A DNA stretch of 64,000 nt from an uncultured Clostridia bacterium (GTDB lineage Bacteria > Bacillota > Clostridia > Monoglobales > Monoglobaceae), in contig CANRNL010000005.1 in assembly GCA_947631965.1 (NCBI GenBank), forward strand, positions 24,036-88,035, in the 5' to 3' direction. A program made the translations under genes and the position numbers. Shown here piece by piece: positions 29,852-38,364 of the stretch. The stretch's first letter is position 1, and every line of letters starts with the position of its first letter. The notes under the pieces are model-generated. The model was not told where the DNA came from. It did no database searches and saw only the letters and a program-made list of their open reading frames with translations.

Positions 29852-29937
29852 AAGATTTTGACGCCTGAGCGAACATTTTATCCGAACATTTTATCATACT
29901 TTACCAGCCACAACGCGAACGTTAAGTTCGCGTTGTG
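29852..29937. terminator. Hairpins after the giant SLH operon
   Basis: Two stems lie behind the stop at 29815: CAAAATC-AAA-GATTTTG at about 29846-29862, and a perfect 12-bp stem with a 5-base loop at 29909-29937 (CACAACGCGAAC arm). Neither has a good T tract, so they are candidate terminators or 3' stabilisers. The rest of this gap up to 30203 holds a promoter and a leader; no gene is seen. Confidence 0.45.
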
Positions 29938-29994
29938 ACTGCGGATAAACAGCACAATGGGGATTGAAATAATTGTAAAAATTTGCTTTTTCTA

Positions 29995-30024
29995 TTGACG
30001 TACAAGGCTTTGGGCTTGTATAAT
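29995..30024 (+). promoter_or_regulatory. Sigma-A promoter for the DUF308/potassium-channel pair
   Basis: TTGACG (29995-30000) and TATAAT (30019-30024) are separated by 18 bp. The start site would leave a leader of about 170 bases before the ATG at 30204. Confidence 0.7.
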
Positions 30025-30162
30025 ATATAATAACGGTATGTGTTATAAAAATACATAAACTGCGTCCGAGCAGTCGGGCGTGCGAACGGAGATTGACAGT
30101 TTTTTTTGGAGGAGGGGGTGACATAGGCATTTGCGTCAGAACCCGTTCAAAATTATTTTAAC

Positions 30163-30195
30163 GGCTGCCGCACGGAATGCGGGCAGCGGAAAGGA
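30163..30195 (+). promoter_or_regulatory. Leader hairpin abutting the ribosome site
   Basis: CTGCCGCA and TGCGGGCAG can pair (one bulged G) around a short loop at about 30164-30188, directly next to the Shine-Dalgarno AAGGA at 30191-30195. The stem could modulate translation of the DUF308 gene, but no known riboswitch class is recognised in the leader. Confidence 0.35.
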
Positions 30196-30203
30196 ATAAA
30201 AAA

Positions 30204-30716
30204 ATGAATGTATTAATTATGATCTTGGGAATACTTATGGTACTTTGCGGAGGCTCGTGCCTGTTTACGCCGCTGCGTACGTTTTTAGCGTCGGGATATG
30301 CGCTTATGGTGCTTCTTCTCGTTTACGGAGTTGTGGGCATAGTAAAGTCAATTGCGTCGAAGGAATACGGCGTTAATTTCGCATTCAGCATAATCAGCGT
30401 TATCGCAGGATTGGTTATGGTATTTTTGCCGGGACTCCCGCTTATGGCAGACGGCATGCTCATCTATATAATGGCTGTTTGGTTTATTCTTCAGGGTATC
30501 ATGTCCATTGTGGTTTCGGTGAAGCTCAAGGGCGCGAACGGCGGAAAGAAATGGATTTGGGGACTTGTTCTGGGAATACTCGGAATAATACTCGGTCTTT
30601 ACTCACTGTTCCACCCGGTACTTCTCGCGTTAACAACAGGAATACTTATCGGTGTGTATTTCATCGTAAGCGGAATAAATATGATTTTTCTGTCGTCGCA
30701 GAACGCGAATAAGTAA
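30204..30716 (+). CDS. DUF308/HdeD-like membrane protein
   Basis: 170 residues with about six hydrophobic segments in two similar three-helix halves, as in the HdeD/DUF308 family (small integral membrane proteins, some linked to acid stress in enterobacteria). The ATG at 30204 is preferred over the upstream in-frame ATG at 30177 because AAGGA stands 8 bp before it and the protein then begins directly with the first membrane helix (MNVLIMILGILMV). It is followed 35 bp later by a potassium-channel gene and shares a promoter with it. Cellular role here is unknown. Confidence 0.8.
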   Translation: MNVLIMILGILMVLCGGSCLFTPLRTFLASGYALMVLLLVYGVVGIVKSIASKEYGVNFAFSIISVIAGLVMVFLPGLPLMADGMLIYIMAVWFILQGIMSIVVSVKLKGANGGKKWIWGLVLGILGIILGLYSLFHPVLLALTTGILIGVYFIVSGINMIFLSSQNANK

Positions 30717-30751
30717 TACGCTTTACGAGTACGGATGCGGCAGATGAAATT

Positions 30752-31198
30752 ATGAAAAGGTTCAGAAGAATAATAAGGGTTTTAAAATATACCGGTACGC
30801 TTAAAATGCTTACGAGCTTCATTGTATTTTACTGCGCGGCTTCCATTGTCCTGTGGCTGATTGAGCCGTCGATAAAAACTATGGGCGACGGTTTTTGGTA
30901 CTGCTTCGTATCGTGTACCACGATAGGCTTCGGCGATATTGTCGCCGTAAGTCGTATCGGGCGCGTTATCACGGTTCTTACGGCGGTTTATGCGATAGTC
31001 GTCACGGCAATGATACCCGGCGTTGTCGTAAGCTACTATATGGAGTTTATGAAAACAAAGGAAAATGAGACTATATCGCAGTTCCTTGAAAAGCTGGAGC
31101 GGCTTCCGGAGCTTTCGCAAGAGGAGCTTTCAGAGCTTTCGGAGCGTGTAAAGAATTTCGAAAAGACTAACGGCGCGCATAAATCAAATAAAAAATAA
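30752..31198 (+). CDS. Small two-TM potassium channel protein
   Basis: 148 residues: a basic N-terminus, TM1 (about 20-38), a pore loop with TTIGFGD at about 56-62, TM2 (about 72-95) and a charged, Glu/Leu-rich C-terminal helix probably forming a coiled coil. TIGFGD is the potassium selectivity filter of the Ion_trans_2 family; four subunits would make a pore. It has no RCK or nucleotide-binding domain, so gating is not apparent. The Shine-Dalgarno is weak, consistent with translational dependence on the DUF308 gene. A strong terminator follows. Confidence 0.85.
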   Translation: MKRFRRIIRVLKYTGTLKMLTSFIVFYCAASIVLWLIEPSIKTMGDGFWYCFVSCTTIGFGDIVAVSRIGRVITVLTAVYAIVVTAMIPGVVVSYYMEFMKTKENETISQFLEKLERLPELSQEELSELSERVKNFEKTNGAHKSNKK

Positions 31199-31253
31199 GA
31201 AGCTCGTAATTCTTTTTTCTCATACCAACCGGAAAACGGCTTCAAGCAACCCC

Positions 31254-31284
31254 AAAAATCAGCGGCACCGCCGCTGATTTTTTT
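31254..31284 (+). terminator. Rho-independent terminator after the potassium channel gene
   Basis: A 13-bp stem (AAAAATCAGCGGC) with loop ACC is followed by a T tract. From here to 31477 I see no gene, only A/T-rich spacer. Confidence 0.9.
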
Positions 31285-31477
31285 CTGCTATTATGAGGAA
31301 TTTTAAAAAATGCAACCCCTTTTTAAAGAAAAATGTACCGGACGAATTTTACCGATGAAAATTAAATTATTGGGTGCATACAAAATACGGTTGATACAAT
31401 AATCTTTAAATTATGGGATAAATAGCGATTTTCAGCACTCCAAATATCTCATAAATGTGGAGACACATATATAGAGA

Positions 31478-31510
31478 AACGGCATATCGCAATTTAAGCG
31501 ATATGCCGTT
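31478..31510 (-). terminator. Terminator hairpin downstream of tRNA-Arg
   Basis: A perfect 13-bp stem (AACGGCATATCGC) with loop AATTTAA lies 38 bp beyond the tRNA 3' end. Read on the minus strand it is followed by TTTCTCT, a modest T tract. Confidence 0.65.
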
Positions 31511-31547
31511 GTCATGCCATAGAAAATCCGTAGATTTTTGTCGGCGC

Positions 31548-31624
31548 TGGCACGCCCAGAGGGACTTGAACCCCCGACAAACAGATTCGAAGTCTGCCAC
31601 TCTATCCACCTGAGCTATGGGCGC
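31548..31624 (-). tRNA. tRNA-Arg (anticodon TCG)
   Basis: The cloverleaf reads on the minus strand: acceptor GCGCCCA pairs with TGGGCGT (terminal G-T), D arm GCTC-AGGTGGATA-GAGT, anticodon stem/loop CAGA-CTTCGAA-TCTG giving TCG, and T arm GGGGG-TTCAAGT-CCCTC. CCA is encoded (31548-31550). It lies 36 bp after the small conserved gene on the same strand and may be cotranscribed. Confidence 0.95.
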
Positions 31625-31660
31625 GTATATTCGGGTAAAAAATTACCCGTTAATATTTTG

Positions 31661-31957
31661 TTATTTTTGGTTTATGCTCTCAAGCGCATCTTCAAGCCAG
31701 AAAGTGCCTATGTCGAGCGCTTTATAAAGACCGTCTCTCTCGGCTTGCTTCAAAAGGCGTGACTTCTCGCCCTCGTTGGTTTTAAGCTCAATAATTACCC
31801 TTCTTGAAACAGTCAAATCGTCCAAAGGCTCGTTGTCCTCCATTCGGAAGCACACAAAAAGCTTATCTTCTGGGTTGCCGTAGTATATAAGGTCGCCGCA
31901 GCGCAAAAGCGGCTTGCCCTTGTACATTAATACTTCGGGTTTCTTTTTTGCCGGCAT
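31661..31957 (-). CDS. Small conserved protein, unknown function
   Basis: 98 residues, with a basic start (MPAKKKPEVLMYKGKPL), a glycine/aromatic core LIYYGNPEDKLFVCF, and a charged alpha-helical second half. It has no signal peptide or membrane segment, so it is cytosolic. Small proteins of this look occur in Clostridia, but I do not know a function. AAAGGAG-like bases precede the ATG. It lies 40 bp behind the SGNH hydrolase in the purA unit. Confidence 0.65.
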   Translation of the reverse strand: MPAKKKPEVLMYKGKPLLRCGDLIYYGNPEDKLFVCFRMEDNEPLDDLTVSRRVIIELKTNEGEKSRLLKQAERDGLYKALDIGTFWLEDALESINQK

Positions 31958-31997
31958 AAAAACCGCTCCTTTCCAAATAGCATTAAAATATCATATA

Positions 31998-32627
31998 TTA
32001 CAAATCAAAAATTTCTTTCAAATGCTCGAAAATAATATCGCTGTATATTTCGTAACCTTTTTCGCAAAGGTGTACTCCGTCGTCTCGGAGCATTTTGCGG
32101 CAGTCGATATTGTTATCGAGTATGTACTTTTCAACGTCAATAAGGTGCGCGTCTAGCTCTTTTGCGACCTCGCGGACAGCTTGATTGTACGGGATGAGGT
32201 TTTCCATATATGTTTTTCCGTTGCCCTGCGCGAAGTATCGGCTGCTTTCGTCGGGAGCCAATATGTGGTTTGCCACAAAAAGCACGCTTCCGCCGCGCTC
32301 GGTGATAACTCGGTATATCTCTTTAAGATTTCTCTTAAATTCCGAGAGGCTCGAACGGTTCACCGACATCCATTCTCTGACGTTGCAGTCGTTTACGCCA
32401 AATTCGACGACGCAGGTGGCGGGCAAATCTCCGAAAAGCTCTTTCTCCATTCGGTCTATACCGTTTGCCGCCGTATTGCCGTTGTGACCGCAGTTGATAA
32501 ACTCAAAGCCCTCCGCGCCAATCTCTTTCATTTTTGCGTCCACTCTGCCGAGCCAGTTGCCATAAAGGGAATCGTGTCCGTTGGTTATCGAGTCGCCGAA
32601 ACCCACTATTTTTTTTGAATATGTCAA
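31998..32627 (-). CDS. SGNH/GDSL-family hydrolase
   Basis: 209 residues covering the whole SGNH fold. Block I is GFGDSITNG with catalytic Ser13, block II has the oxyanion glycine in NCGHNGNT, block III is FGVNDCN, and block V is DGVHL with the catalytic Asp and His. These enzymes deacylate or de-esterify varied substrates (lipids, acylated glycans). There is no signal peptide, so it acts in the cytosol. It starts 13 bp after purA, suggesting one transcript; no functional link with purine synthesis is evident. Confidence 0.88.
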   Translation of the reverse strand: MTYSKKIVGFGDSITNGHDSLYGNWLGRVDAKMKEIGAEGFEFINCGHNGNTAANGIDRMEKELFGDLPATCVVEFGVNDCNVREWMSVNRSSLSEFKRNLKEIYRVITERGGSVLFVANHILAPDESSRYFAQGNGKTYMENLIPYNQAVREVAKELDAHLIDVEKYILDNNIDCRKMLRDDGVHLCEKGYEIYSDIIFEHLKEIFDL

Positions 32628-32640
32628 GGTTATCGCCTCT

Positions 32641-33972
<1,332 letters not shown>

Positions 33973-34188
33973 TTATCAGATTATAGGAAGAAATGCAAGA
34001 ATTTTATTTGAAGAATTATTACGAATTTGGGATAATGCGGCAGAAATATTCTGACAAAGTGTAAAATTTGTATATATTAGATTAAAAAAAGGAAAAATAT
34101 ATCAAAAAATCTTGCTTTTTTTGTTAAAAATATATAAATTTTTTGGAATATTTGAGGAATATATATGCAAAATGCAAGGCGATTTTAT

Positions 34189-34217
34189 TTGACAAAATTT
34201 ACATAGTGCTGTATAAT
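34189..34217 (+). promoter_or_regulatory. Consensus sigma-A promoter of the NlpC/P60 gene
   Basis: TTGACA (34189-34194), a 17-bp spacer and TATAAT (34212-34217) form a perfect consensus. The predicted leader is about 80 bases. The rest of the gap back to the purA start is very A/T-rich, and I see no other gene in it. Confidence 0.85.
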
Positions 34218-34305
34218 GACAGGGTATTTGAAAATTGCAGAGAGCGAGGTGAACCATAGGAAACGCGCAATTACAAGTTTTTTTAAAATTTTTGGAGGTT
34301 TTATC

Positions 34306-35001
34306 GTGAGTATCAGTAAGAAGATTATCGCTATGGCGGTAGTCGTAATTACGGTTATAACGAGTTTAACGGTTACAGCATTTGCAGAGGAGCAGAGATA
34401 TGGTATTGTTACCGCTTCGCTTCTTAACATAAGGGCAGAAAACAACACACAGTCGACTATACTGGCTCAGGCACCTTGCGGTTCGTCGCTTTTGGTTTAC
34501 TGGGTCGATGATTTAAACTGGGCAAGAGTTTCATATCACGGTATCGAAGGTTATGCCTCGGGAGAATTTCTCAGTATATATACCGTAAATACGGACGAAA
34601 TGCCCTCTCGCGGACAGGCGGTTTCGACAAAAGGAATGGCGGCATTGGAAGTTGCAAAGAGTTGCCTCGGAATTCCTTATGTATACGGTGGTTCTTCACC
34701 AAGCGGTTTTGACTGCAGCGGTCTTGTGTACTACTGCTACCAGCAGTTGGGCGTTACGCTCAACCGCGTTGCGGACGACCAGATGAAAAACGGCGTATAT
34801 GTTGACAAGTCGGAGCTTCAGCCGGGCGATATAATCGGTTTTACAAGCGGCGATTCTTCGTACATAAGTCATGTGGGCATTTATGCCGGCAACGGTATGA
34901 TGATACACGCTCCGCAGACGGGCGACGTTGTAAAATATGAAAGCTTGCTTACCGGTTCTTACTCGCTCAGATATGCGGGAGCAAGAAGAATTGTTGATTA
35001 A
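34306..35001 (+). CDS. Secreted SH3b-NlpC/P60 peptidoglycan endopeptidase
   Basis: 231 residues from a GTG start; TTGGAGG lies 7 bp upstream and the product then begins with a clean signal peptide (1-27, TAFA cut), whereas the longer frame from 34216 adds a basic tail. A bacterial SH3 domain (about 30-95, LLNIRAENN) targets the wall. The NlpC/P60 domain (about 115-231) has catalytic Cys137 in FDCSG, His189 in HVGIY and His201 in HAP. It should cleave D-Glu-(gamma)-diamino acid bonds in stem peptides during wall remodelling. It is monocistronic, with a consensus promoter and a terminator. No lipobox or membrane anchor is present. Confidence 0.93.
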   Translation: MSISKKIIAMAVVVITVITSLTVTAFAEEQRYGIVTASLLNIRAENNTQSTILAQAPCGSSLLVYWVDDLNWARVSYHGIEGYASGEFLSIYTVNTDEMPSRGQAVSTKGMAALEVAKSCLGIPYVYGGSSPSGFDCSGLVYYCYQQLGVTLNRVADDQMKNGVYVDKSELQPGDIIGFTSGDSSYISHVGIYAGNGMMIHAPQTGDVVKYESLLTGSYSLRYAGARRIVD

Positions 35002-35013
35002 GTTTATGAAATT

Positions 35014-35050
35014 AAAAAAGCGTTTATTCCTAAAGAATAGACGCTTTTTT
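35014..35050. terminator. Terminator after the NlpC/P60 gene (possibly bidirectional)
   Basis: A stem of AAAAAAGCG and CGCTTTTTT with an inner ATTC/GAAT pair lies 12 bp past the stop; T and A runs on either side could serve the convergent cysteine-rich gene too. Confidence 0.85.
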
Positions 35051-35121
35051 GTTTTGCCTGCAAAAATCCGATTATTCATTTAGTGTCCGCGCCCGAAACG
35101 GGGAGCGCGAAGCTTTGAAAG

Positions 35122-35544
35122 TTACATAAATTGTCTTGAAATGTCGGTATAATCTTTATAATCTTTGCAGTCCTTTTTGTCCTTATATTCTTTGCGGTAT
35201 ACATATTCGTCATCGGGCTCGGCACAGCTGCATATACAGCCGTCGCCGTCCGCGGAACCCTCTGTCTTACCGCATTTAACATAAGTCTCGCCGACGGATA
35301 TGTCCGCTCCGAAGGTTATCGGAATGTCTATCTTCATTTTCTGAGATACCGTGAACTCACAGCAGCCGTTTAAGGTGCCGCTGCAGTCGTCATCGCCCAT
35401 TTTGATTGTGGGGCAGCCGCAACATTCCATAGAAACCTTGCCCGGATTGGCAAAAGGCTTTATTTTTACGGGAACACACGCCGTTGTCTCGTGACTTGCG
35501 TTTACGGGACACGCCGCAACGTCCATAGATTGTTTTTTATCCAT
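35122..35544 (-). CDS. Cysteine-rich conserved protein, unknown function
   Basis: 140 residues with 13 cysteines, several paired (ECCGCP, GCCEF, CICSC). The N-terminal half has CVPVKIKPFANPGKV and later KMKIDIPITFGADISVGETYVKCG, beta-strand-like segments. The last 30 residues are Lys/Asp/Tyr-rich and probably disordered. No signal peptide is present. Spacing of Cys suggests metal binding or disulfide cross-linking, as in some spore-coat proteins of Clostridia, but I recognise no family. AAAGGAG precedes the ATG at 7 bp. It is divergent from the nitroreductase, with a shared short promoter region. Confidence 0.7.
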   Translation of the reverse strand: MDKKQSMDVAACPVNASHETTACVPVKIKPFANPGKVSMECCGCPTIKMGDDDCSGTLNGCCEFTVSQKMKIDIPITFGADISVGETYVKCGKTEGSADGDGCICSCAEPDDEYVYRKEYKDKKDCKDYKDYTDISRQFM

Positions 35545-35606
35545 AATTTCACTCCTTTAATTTTTTGGGGTTTAGTATATTGTATGAAAAAATGCGCCGT
35601 ATGTGA

Positions 35607-35635
35607 TTGACCGTACCGCCGCAATGTGATATATT
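35607..35635 (+). promoter_or_regulatory. Sigma-A promoter of the nitroreductase gene
   Basis: TTGACC (35607-35612) and TATATT (35630-35635) are separated by 17 bp, 49 bp before the ATG. Confidence 0.65.
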
Positions 35636-35683
35636 GTTAATAGATTGCACGGTGCGCGCTATAAATTGTTCGGAGGTATTAAT

Positions 35684-36253
35684 ATGGAATTTCGTGAGAT
35701 GGTTCTTAAAAACAGAAGTTACAGGAGATTTGACGAAAGCTTTGAAGTTTTGGAGGAAACGCTTAAAGAGCTTGTGGATTTGGCACGGCTCACGCCGTCC
35801 GCCGCAAATGCTCAGGTCTTGAAGTATAAGATTTCGGCTGACAAGGGGCTGAACGAGAGAATTTTCCCGAATTTAAAGTGGGCTGCCGCCCTCCCCGATT
35901 GGAACGGTCCGCAAGAGGGGGAACGCCCGCGCGGATATATTATAATCCTGAGCGATTTGTCAATCGGAAAAGAGCATAAGCAGGACGAGGGAATAGCCGC
36001 TCAGACCATAATGCTCGGCGCGGCAGAGAGAGGGCTCGGAGGCTGTATAATGGGCGCGATTGACCGCGAAAGACTGTACGACGTTCTCGAAATCGATAAG
36101 GAAAAGTATAGCATAGAGCTGGTGCTGGCTATAGGAAAGCCTGCCGAAAACGTTGAAATAACAGAGATTGAAAAGGACGGAAGTACAAAGTATTACAGAA
36201 AAGACGGAATACATTTTGTACCCAAGCGCAAGCTGGAGGATATATTGATTTGA
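35684..36253 (+). CDS. Nitroreductase-family FMN oxidoreductase
   Basis: 189 residues from ATG 35684 with CGGAGG at 7 bp; an earlier in-frame ATG at 35645 lacks a ribosome site and overlaps the promoter. The start NRSYRRFDE is the FMN-phosphate-binding R-S-x-R-x-F of the nitroreductase fold; TPSAANAQ and GLGGCIMGA are further family segments. Such enzymes use NAD(P)H to reduce flavins, quinones or nitro compounds; the natural substrate is unknown. It is cytosolic, single gene, with its own promoter and a hairpin after it. Confidence 0.88.
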   Translation: MEFREMVLKNRSYRRFDESFEVLEETLKELVDLARLTPSAANAQVLKYKISADKGLNERIFPNLKWAAALPDWNGPQEGERPRGYIIILSDLSIGKEHKQDEGIAAQTIMLGAAERGLGGCIMGAIDRERLYDVLEIDKEKYSIELVLAIGKPAENVEITEIEKDGSTKYYRKDGIHFVPKRKLEDILI

Positions 36254-36285
36254 GGGTCTAAATTAAAAACGGCAATTTATAATAT

Positions 36286-36318
36286 AGGACGTGGAACGGA
36301 TATTAACCCCACGTCCTT
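36286..36318 (+). terminator. Hairpin terminator after the nitroreductase gene
   Basis: AGGACGTGG and CCACGTCCT pair around a 15-base loop, followed by TATCTTTAT. The stem is good and the T tract is weak. Confidence 0.6.
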
Positions 36319-36430
36319 ATCTTTATAATCGGCTAGAGGCGGATGTGTAATAAATTTTTTTCAAAGGCAATAATTGACCGAAAATTGTCTATAATACTTT
36401 AGAGAGTTGTGTTGACGGGAGGGAGTATAT

Positions 36431-37354
36431 TTGGCTGAAAATAACTGTGAAAACAAAACAGCAAAGTCCGAATCGCCCCTGCCCGTGCTTTATATAGATT
36501 CGATACACAAGCCGCGCTTTCACCTGTCTCCCGACAGGACACACATATGCTGCCAAAGTGAGGTATGCGTATTTGACGGCGAGTATCACATATTCTTTTT
36601 TTCGCGCTGCGATCACTCGGACGCAGAGCATTTCTCCACCGTAGATTTTGTGAGTTATACCCGTCATATCGGCTGTGAAGAGAAAAATCCGTTTGACGGA
36701 GGATATGCGGAATTGATAGCGAATGCGGGAAATACAGCCTACGATAAAAGTCTGCTCGACTTCGGCCGTGATTTTGAATTTCCGTGCGTTAACAGGGATG
36801 AGGACGGCAGATGTATTTTGACCGCGCTTGCCGCAAATCCAGACAGCGCCGAGGGCGATTGTCATATGACCTCGCCGCGCGAGACTATATGTCAAAACGG
36901 CAAAATAATTCAGCGCCCAATCGGGGAGCTTGAAAGGCTGCGTCGGAGCCACGAGCGGTTTTTTGTTGACAAAAACGCAAAGATATGCGGATATGAGGTC
37001 TTTGAAGCGTACATTAGGCTGTCGGAACCCGCGTTAGTATGCTCGGTCGATATTTTTGGTTGCGCGGAACTCAGATATTGCAAAGACGTATTTTCGGTTT
37101 CGTGCGGCGGAGCTGGAAATATCCGCCCAAGGTGCAAAATTCCTCTGAAAGAGCTTTACACCGTGCGTATTTTATGGGACGTATCTTCGTTTGAAGTCTT
37201 TCTGAACGACGGCGAAGTGGTGTTTACGTCAAAGATATATCCGCGAAGCGTTGACGGAGTAATAAAATTTTTTAATATGACCGCGTGGGTGGATATATGG
37301 AAAATGGGCGGTATTGAGGTGAATAACGAAGGTGTAAACGGGGGCGGTCTGTAA
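36431..37354 (+). CDS. GH32-like protein with lost catalytic motifs
   Basis: 307 residues from a TTG start with GGGAGGGAG upstream. Residues 27-55 (KPRFHLSP... VFDGEYHIFFF) align with the entry of glycoside hydrolase family 32 (invertase/levanase), MTSPRE and QRPIGELERLRR with its late catalytic-domain segment, and LWDVSSFEVFLNDGEVVFTSKIYP-like residues with its C-terminal beta-sandwich. The nucleophile motif WMNDPNG is replaced by an HICCQSE segment, and RDP and EC motifs are not found; the enzyme is about 180 residues shorter than normal. It has no signal peptide. It may be a decaying gene or a sugar-binding pseudoenzyme. The frame is intact. Confidence 0.7.
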   Translation: MAENNCENKTAKSESPLPVLYIDSIHKPRFHLSPDRTHICCQSEVCVFDGEYHIFFFSRCDHSDAEHFSTVDFVSYTRHIGCEEKNPFDGGYAELIANAGNTAYDKSLLDFGRDFEFPCVNRDEDGRCILTALAANPDSAEGDCHMTSPRETICQNGKIIQRPIGELERLRRSHERFFVDKNAKICGYEVFEAYIRLSEPALVCSVDIFGCAELRYCKDVFSVSCGGAGNIRPRCKIPLKELYTVRILWDVSSFEVFLNDGEVVFTSKIYPRSVDGVIKFFNMTAWVDIWKMGGIEVNNEGVNGGGL

Positions 37355-37440
37355 AATGATTGCCCTTTTTTTATAAAAATACTTGTATAATTTTGAAAAA
37401 AGTATTATTCTATAATATATAAGCTCGGAGGAAAAATAAT

Positions 37441-38349
37441 ATGGAAAAAAGACGCGCAAAAAGAAACGGGTACGGATGCGCAATCGTCGCAGTCATATTT
37501 ATTTTGATTATCGTGACGGTCGTCTCGGTGTGCGTACATAAGATGAACGGTAAAAAAACGGAATATACGGACGATATGTCCATAAAAGCGGGTGCGCACG
37601 AGATGGCTGTAACCGAGCTTGCGCTCAGCGACGCGGACTGCACCGTTATTATGACCGACAGCGGTACCGCGATGATAGACTCCGGCGAGTATGAGGACGC
37701 CGAAGGCATAATTTCGTTTTTGTCCGCAAACGGAGTAAGCTCGATAGATTATTTTATACTTACAAATTTTGACGAAAGCCGCATAGGAGGCGCATCGGAC
37801 ATAATAAACCGCTTTGATGTAAAGCGCGTGATTATTCCCGAAGTTTTGCCGCTTGAAACAGATGACAACGAGTATATGAGGCTTATGTCCGCTCTGGACG
37901 GCAACGACATTACGCCTTATGTAGCCGCGGACAACCTCGGTTTCACGCTTTCGGATGCACGTTTTACGGTTTATTCGGGAACCAAGGACGCTTATTCGTC
38001 GGACCAATCCGAGAATATGTCGCTCGTGATAAGCGCGGTACACGGGAACAACAAATTTCTGTTTGCAAGCGACATCAAGGAGGAGCGCATAAGCGAGATT
38101 ATGTCGCGGGAGAGCGAATTTGGACATAATTATTTGAAAGTTCCGTGTCACGGTGATTTTGAAAAGAACAGCGGCGAGTTTTTCTCATTTGTAAATCCGA
38201 GCTATGCGGTGATTTCAAACGACAGCTCCAAAGACGCGAAAAAAGCCGCTTCCGCGCTCAAAAATAACGGGGCACAGGTGTTTGTTACAAAAAGGCATAA
38301 CGTTTGCGCGGTTTCCAACCTTAATGAAATAAAAGTTTATCAGGAATAG
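37441..38349 (+). CDS. Membrane-tethered ComEC-like metallo-beta-lactamase-fold protein, active site degenerate
   Basis: 302 residues: a basic N-terminus, one membrane helix (about 13-33), and an extracytoplasmic domain similar to the C-terminal MBL domain of ComEC/Rec2 competence proteins. The order of segments is conserved: TVIMTDSGTAMIDSG, then TNFDESRIGG where the family has HxDxDHxGG, then SLVISAVHGNNKFLFASDI, then LKVPCHG where GHHG is usual. Most metal ligands are therefore replaced, so nuclease or hydrolase activity is doubtful. GGAGG precedes the ATG. It lies 15 bp before lepA and probably in its operon. Confidence 0.75.
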   Translation: MEKRRAKRNGYGCAIVAVIFILIIVTVVSVCVHKMNGKKTEYTDDMSIKAGAHEMAVTELALSDADCTVIMTDSGTAMIDSGEYEDAEGIISFLSANGVSSIDYFILTNFDESRIGGASDIINRFDVKRVIIPEVLPLETDDNEYMRLMSALDGNDITPYVAADNLGFTLSDARFTVYSGTKDAYSSDQSENMSLVISAVHGNNKFLFASDIKEERISEIMSRESEFGHNYLKVPCHGDFEKNSGEFFSFVNPSYAVISNDSSKDAKKAASALKNNGAQVFVTKRHNVCAVSNLNEIKVYQE

Positions 38350-38364
38350 AATAGGAGCAAAAAT

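Noticed and set aside
31538..31762. Open frame containing ARPEGLEPPTNR across tRNA-Arg
   Set aside because: A well-known false product of antisense tRNA sequence.
34218..34305. Possible c-di-AMP (ydaO-type) riboswitch before the NlpC/P60 gene
   Set aside because: The leader is only about 80 bases and lacks the conserved long multi-helix core.
36374..36395. TTGACC and TATAAT before the GH32-like gene as a promoter
   Set aside because: They are only 10 bp apart, too close to work as a pair; no other -35 is convincing.
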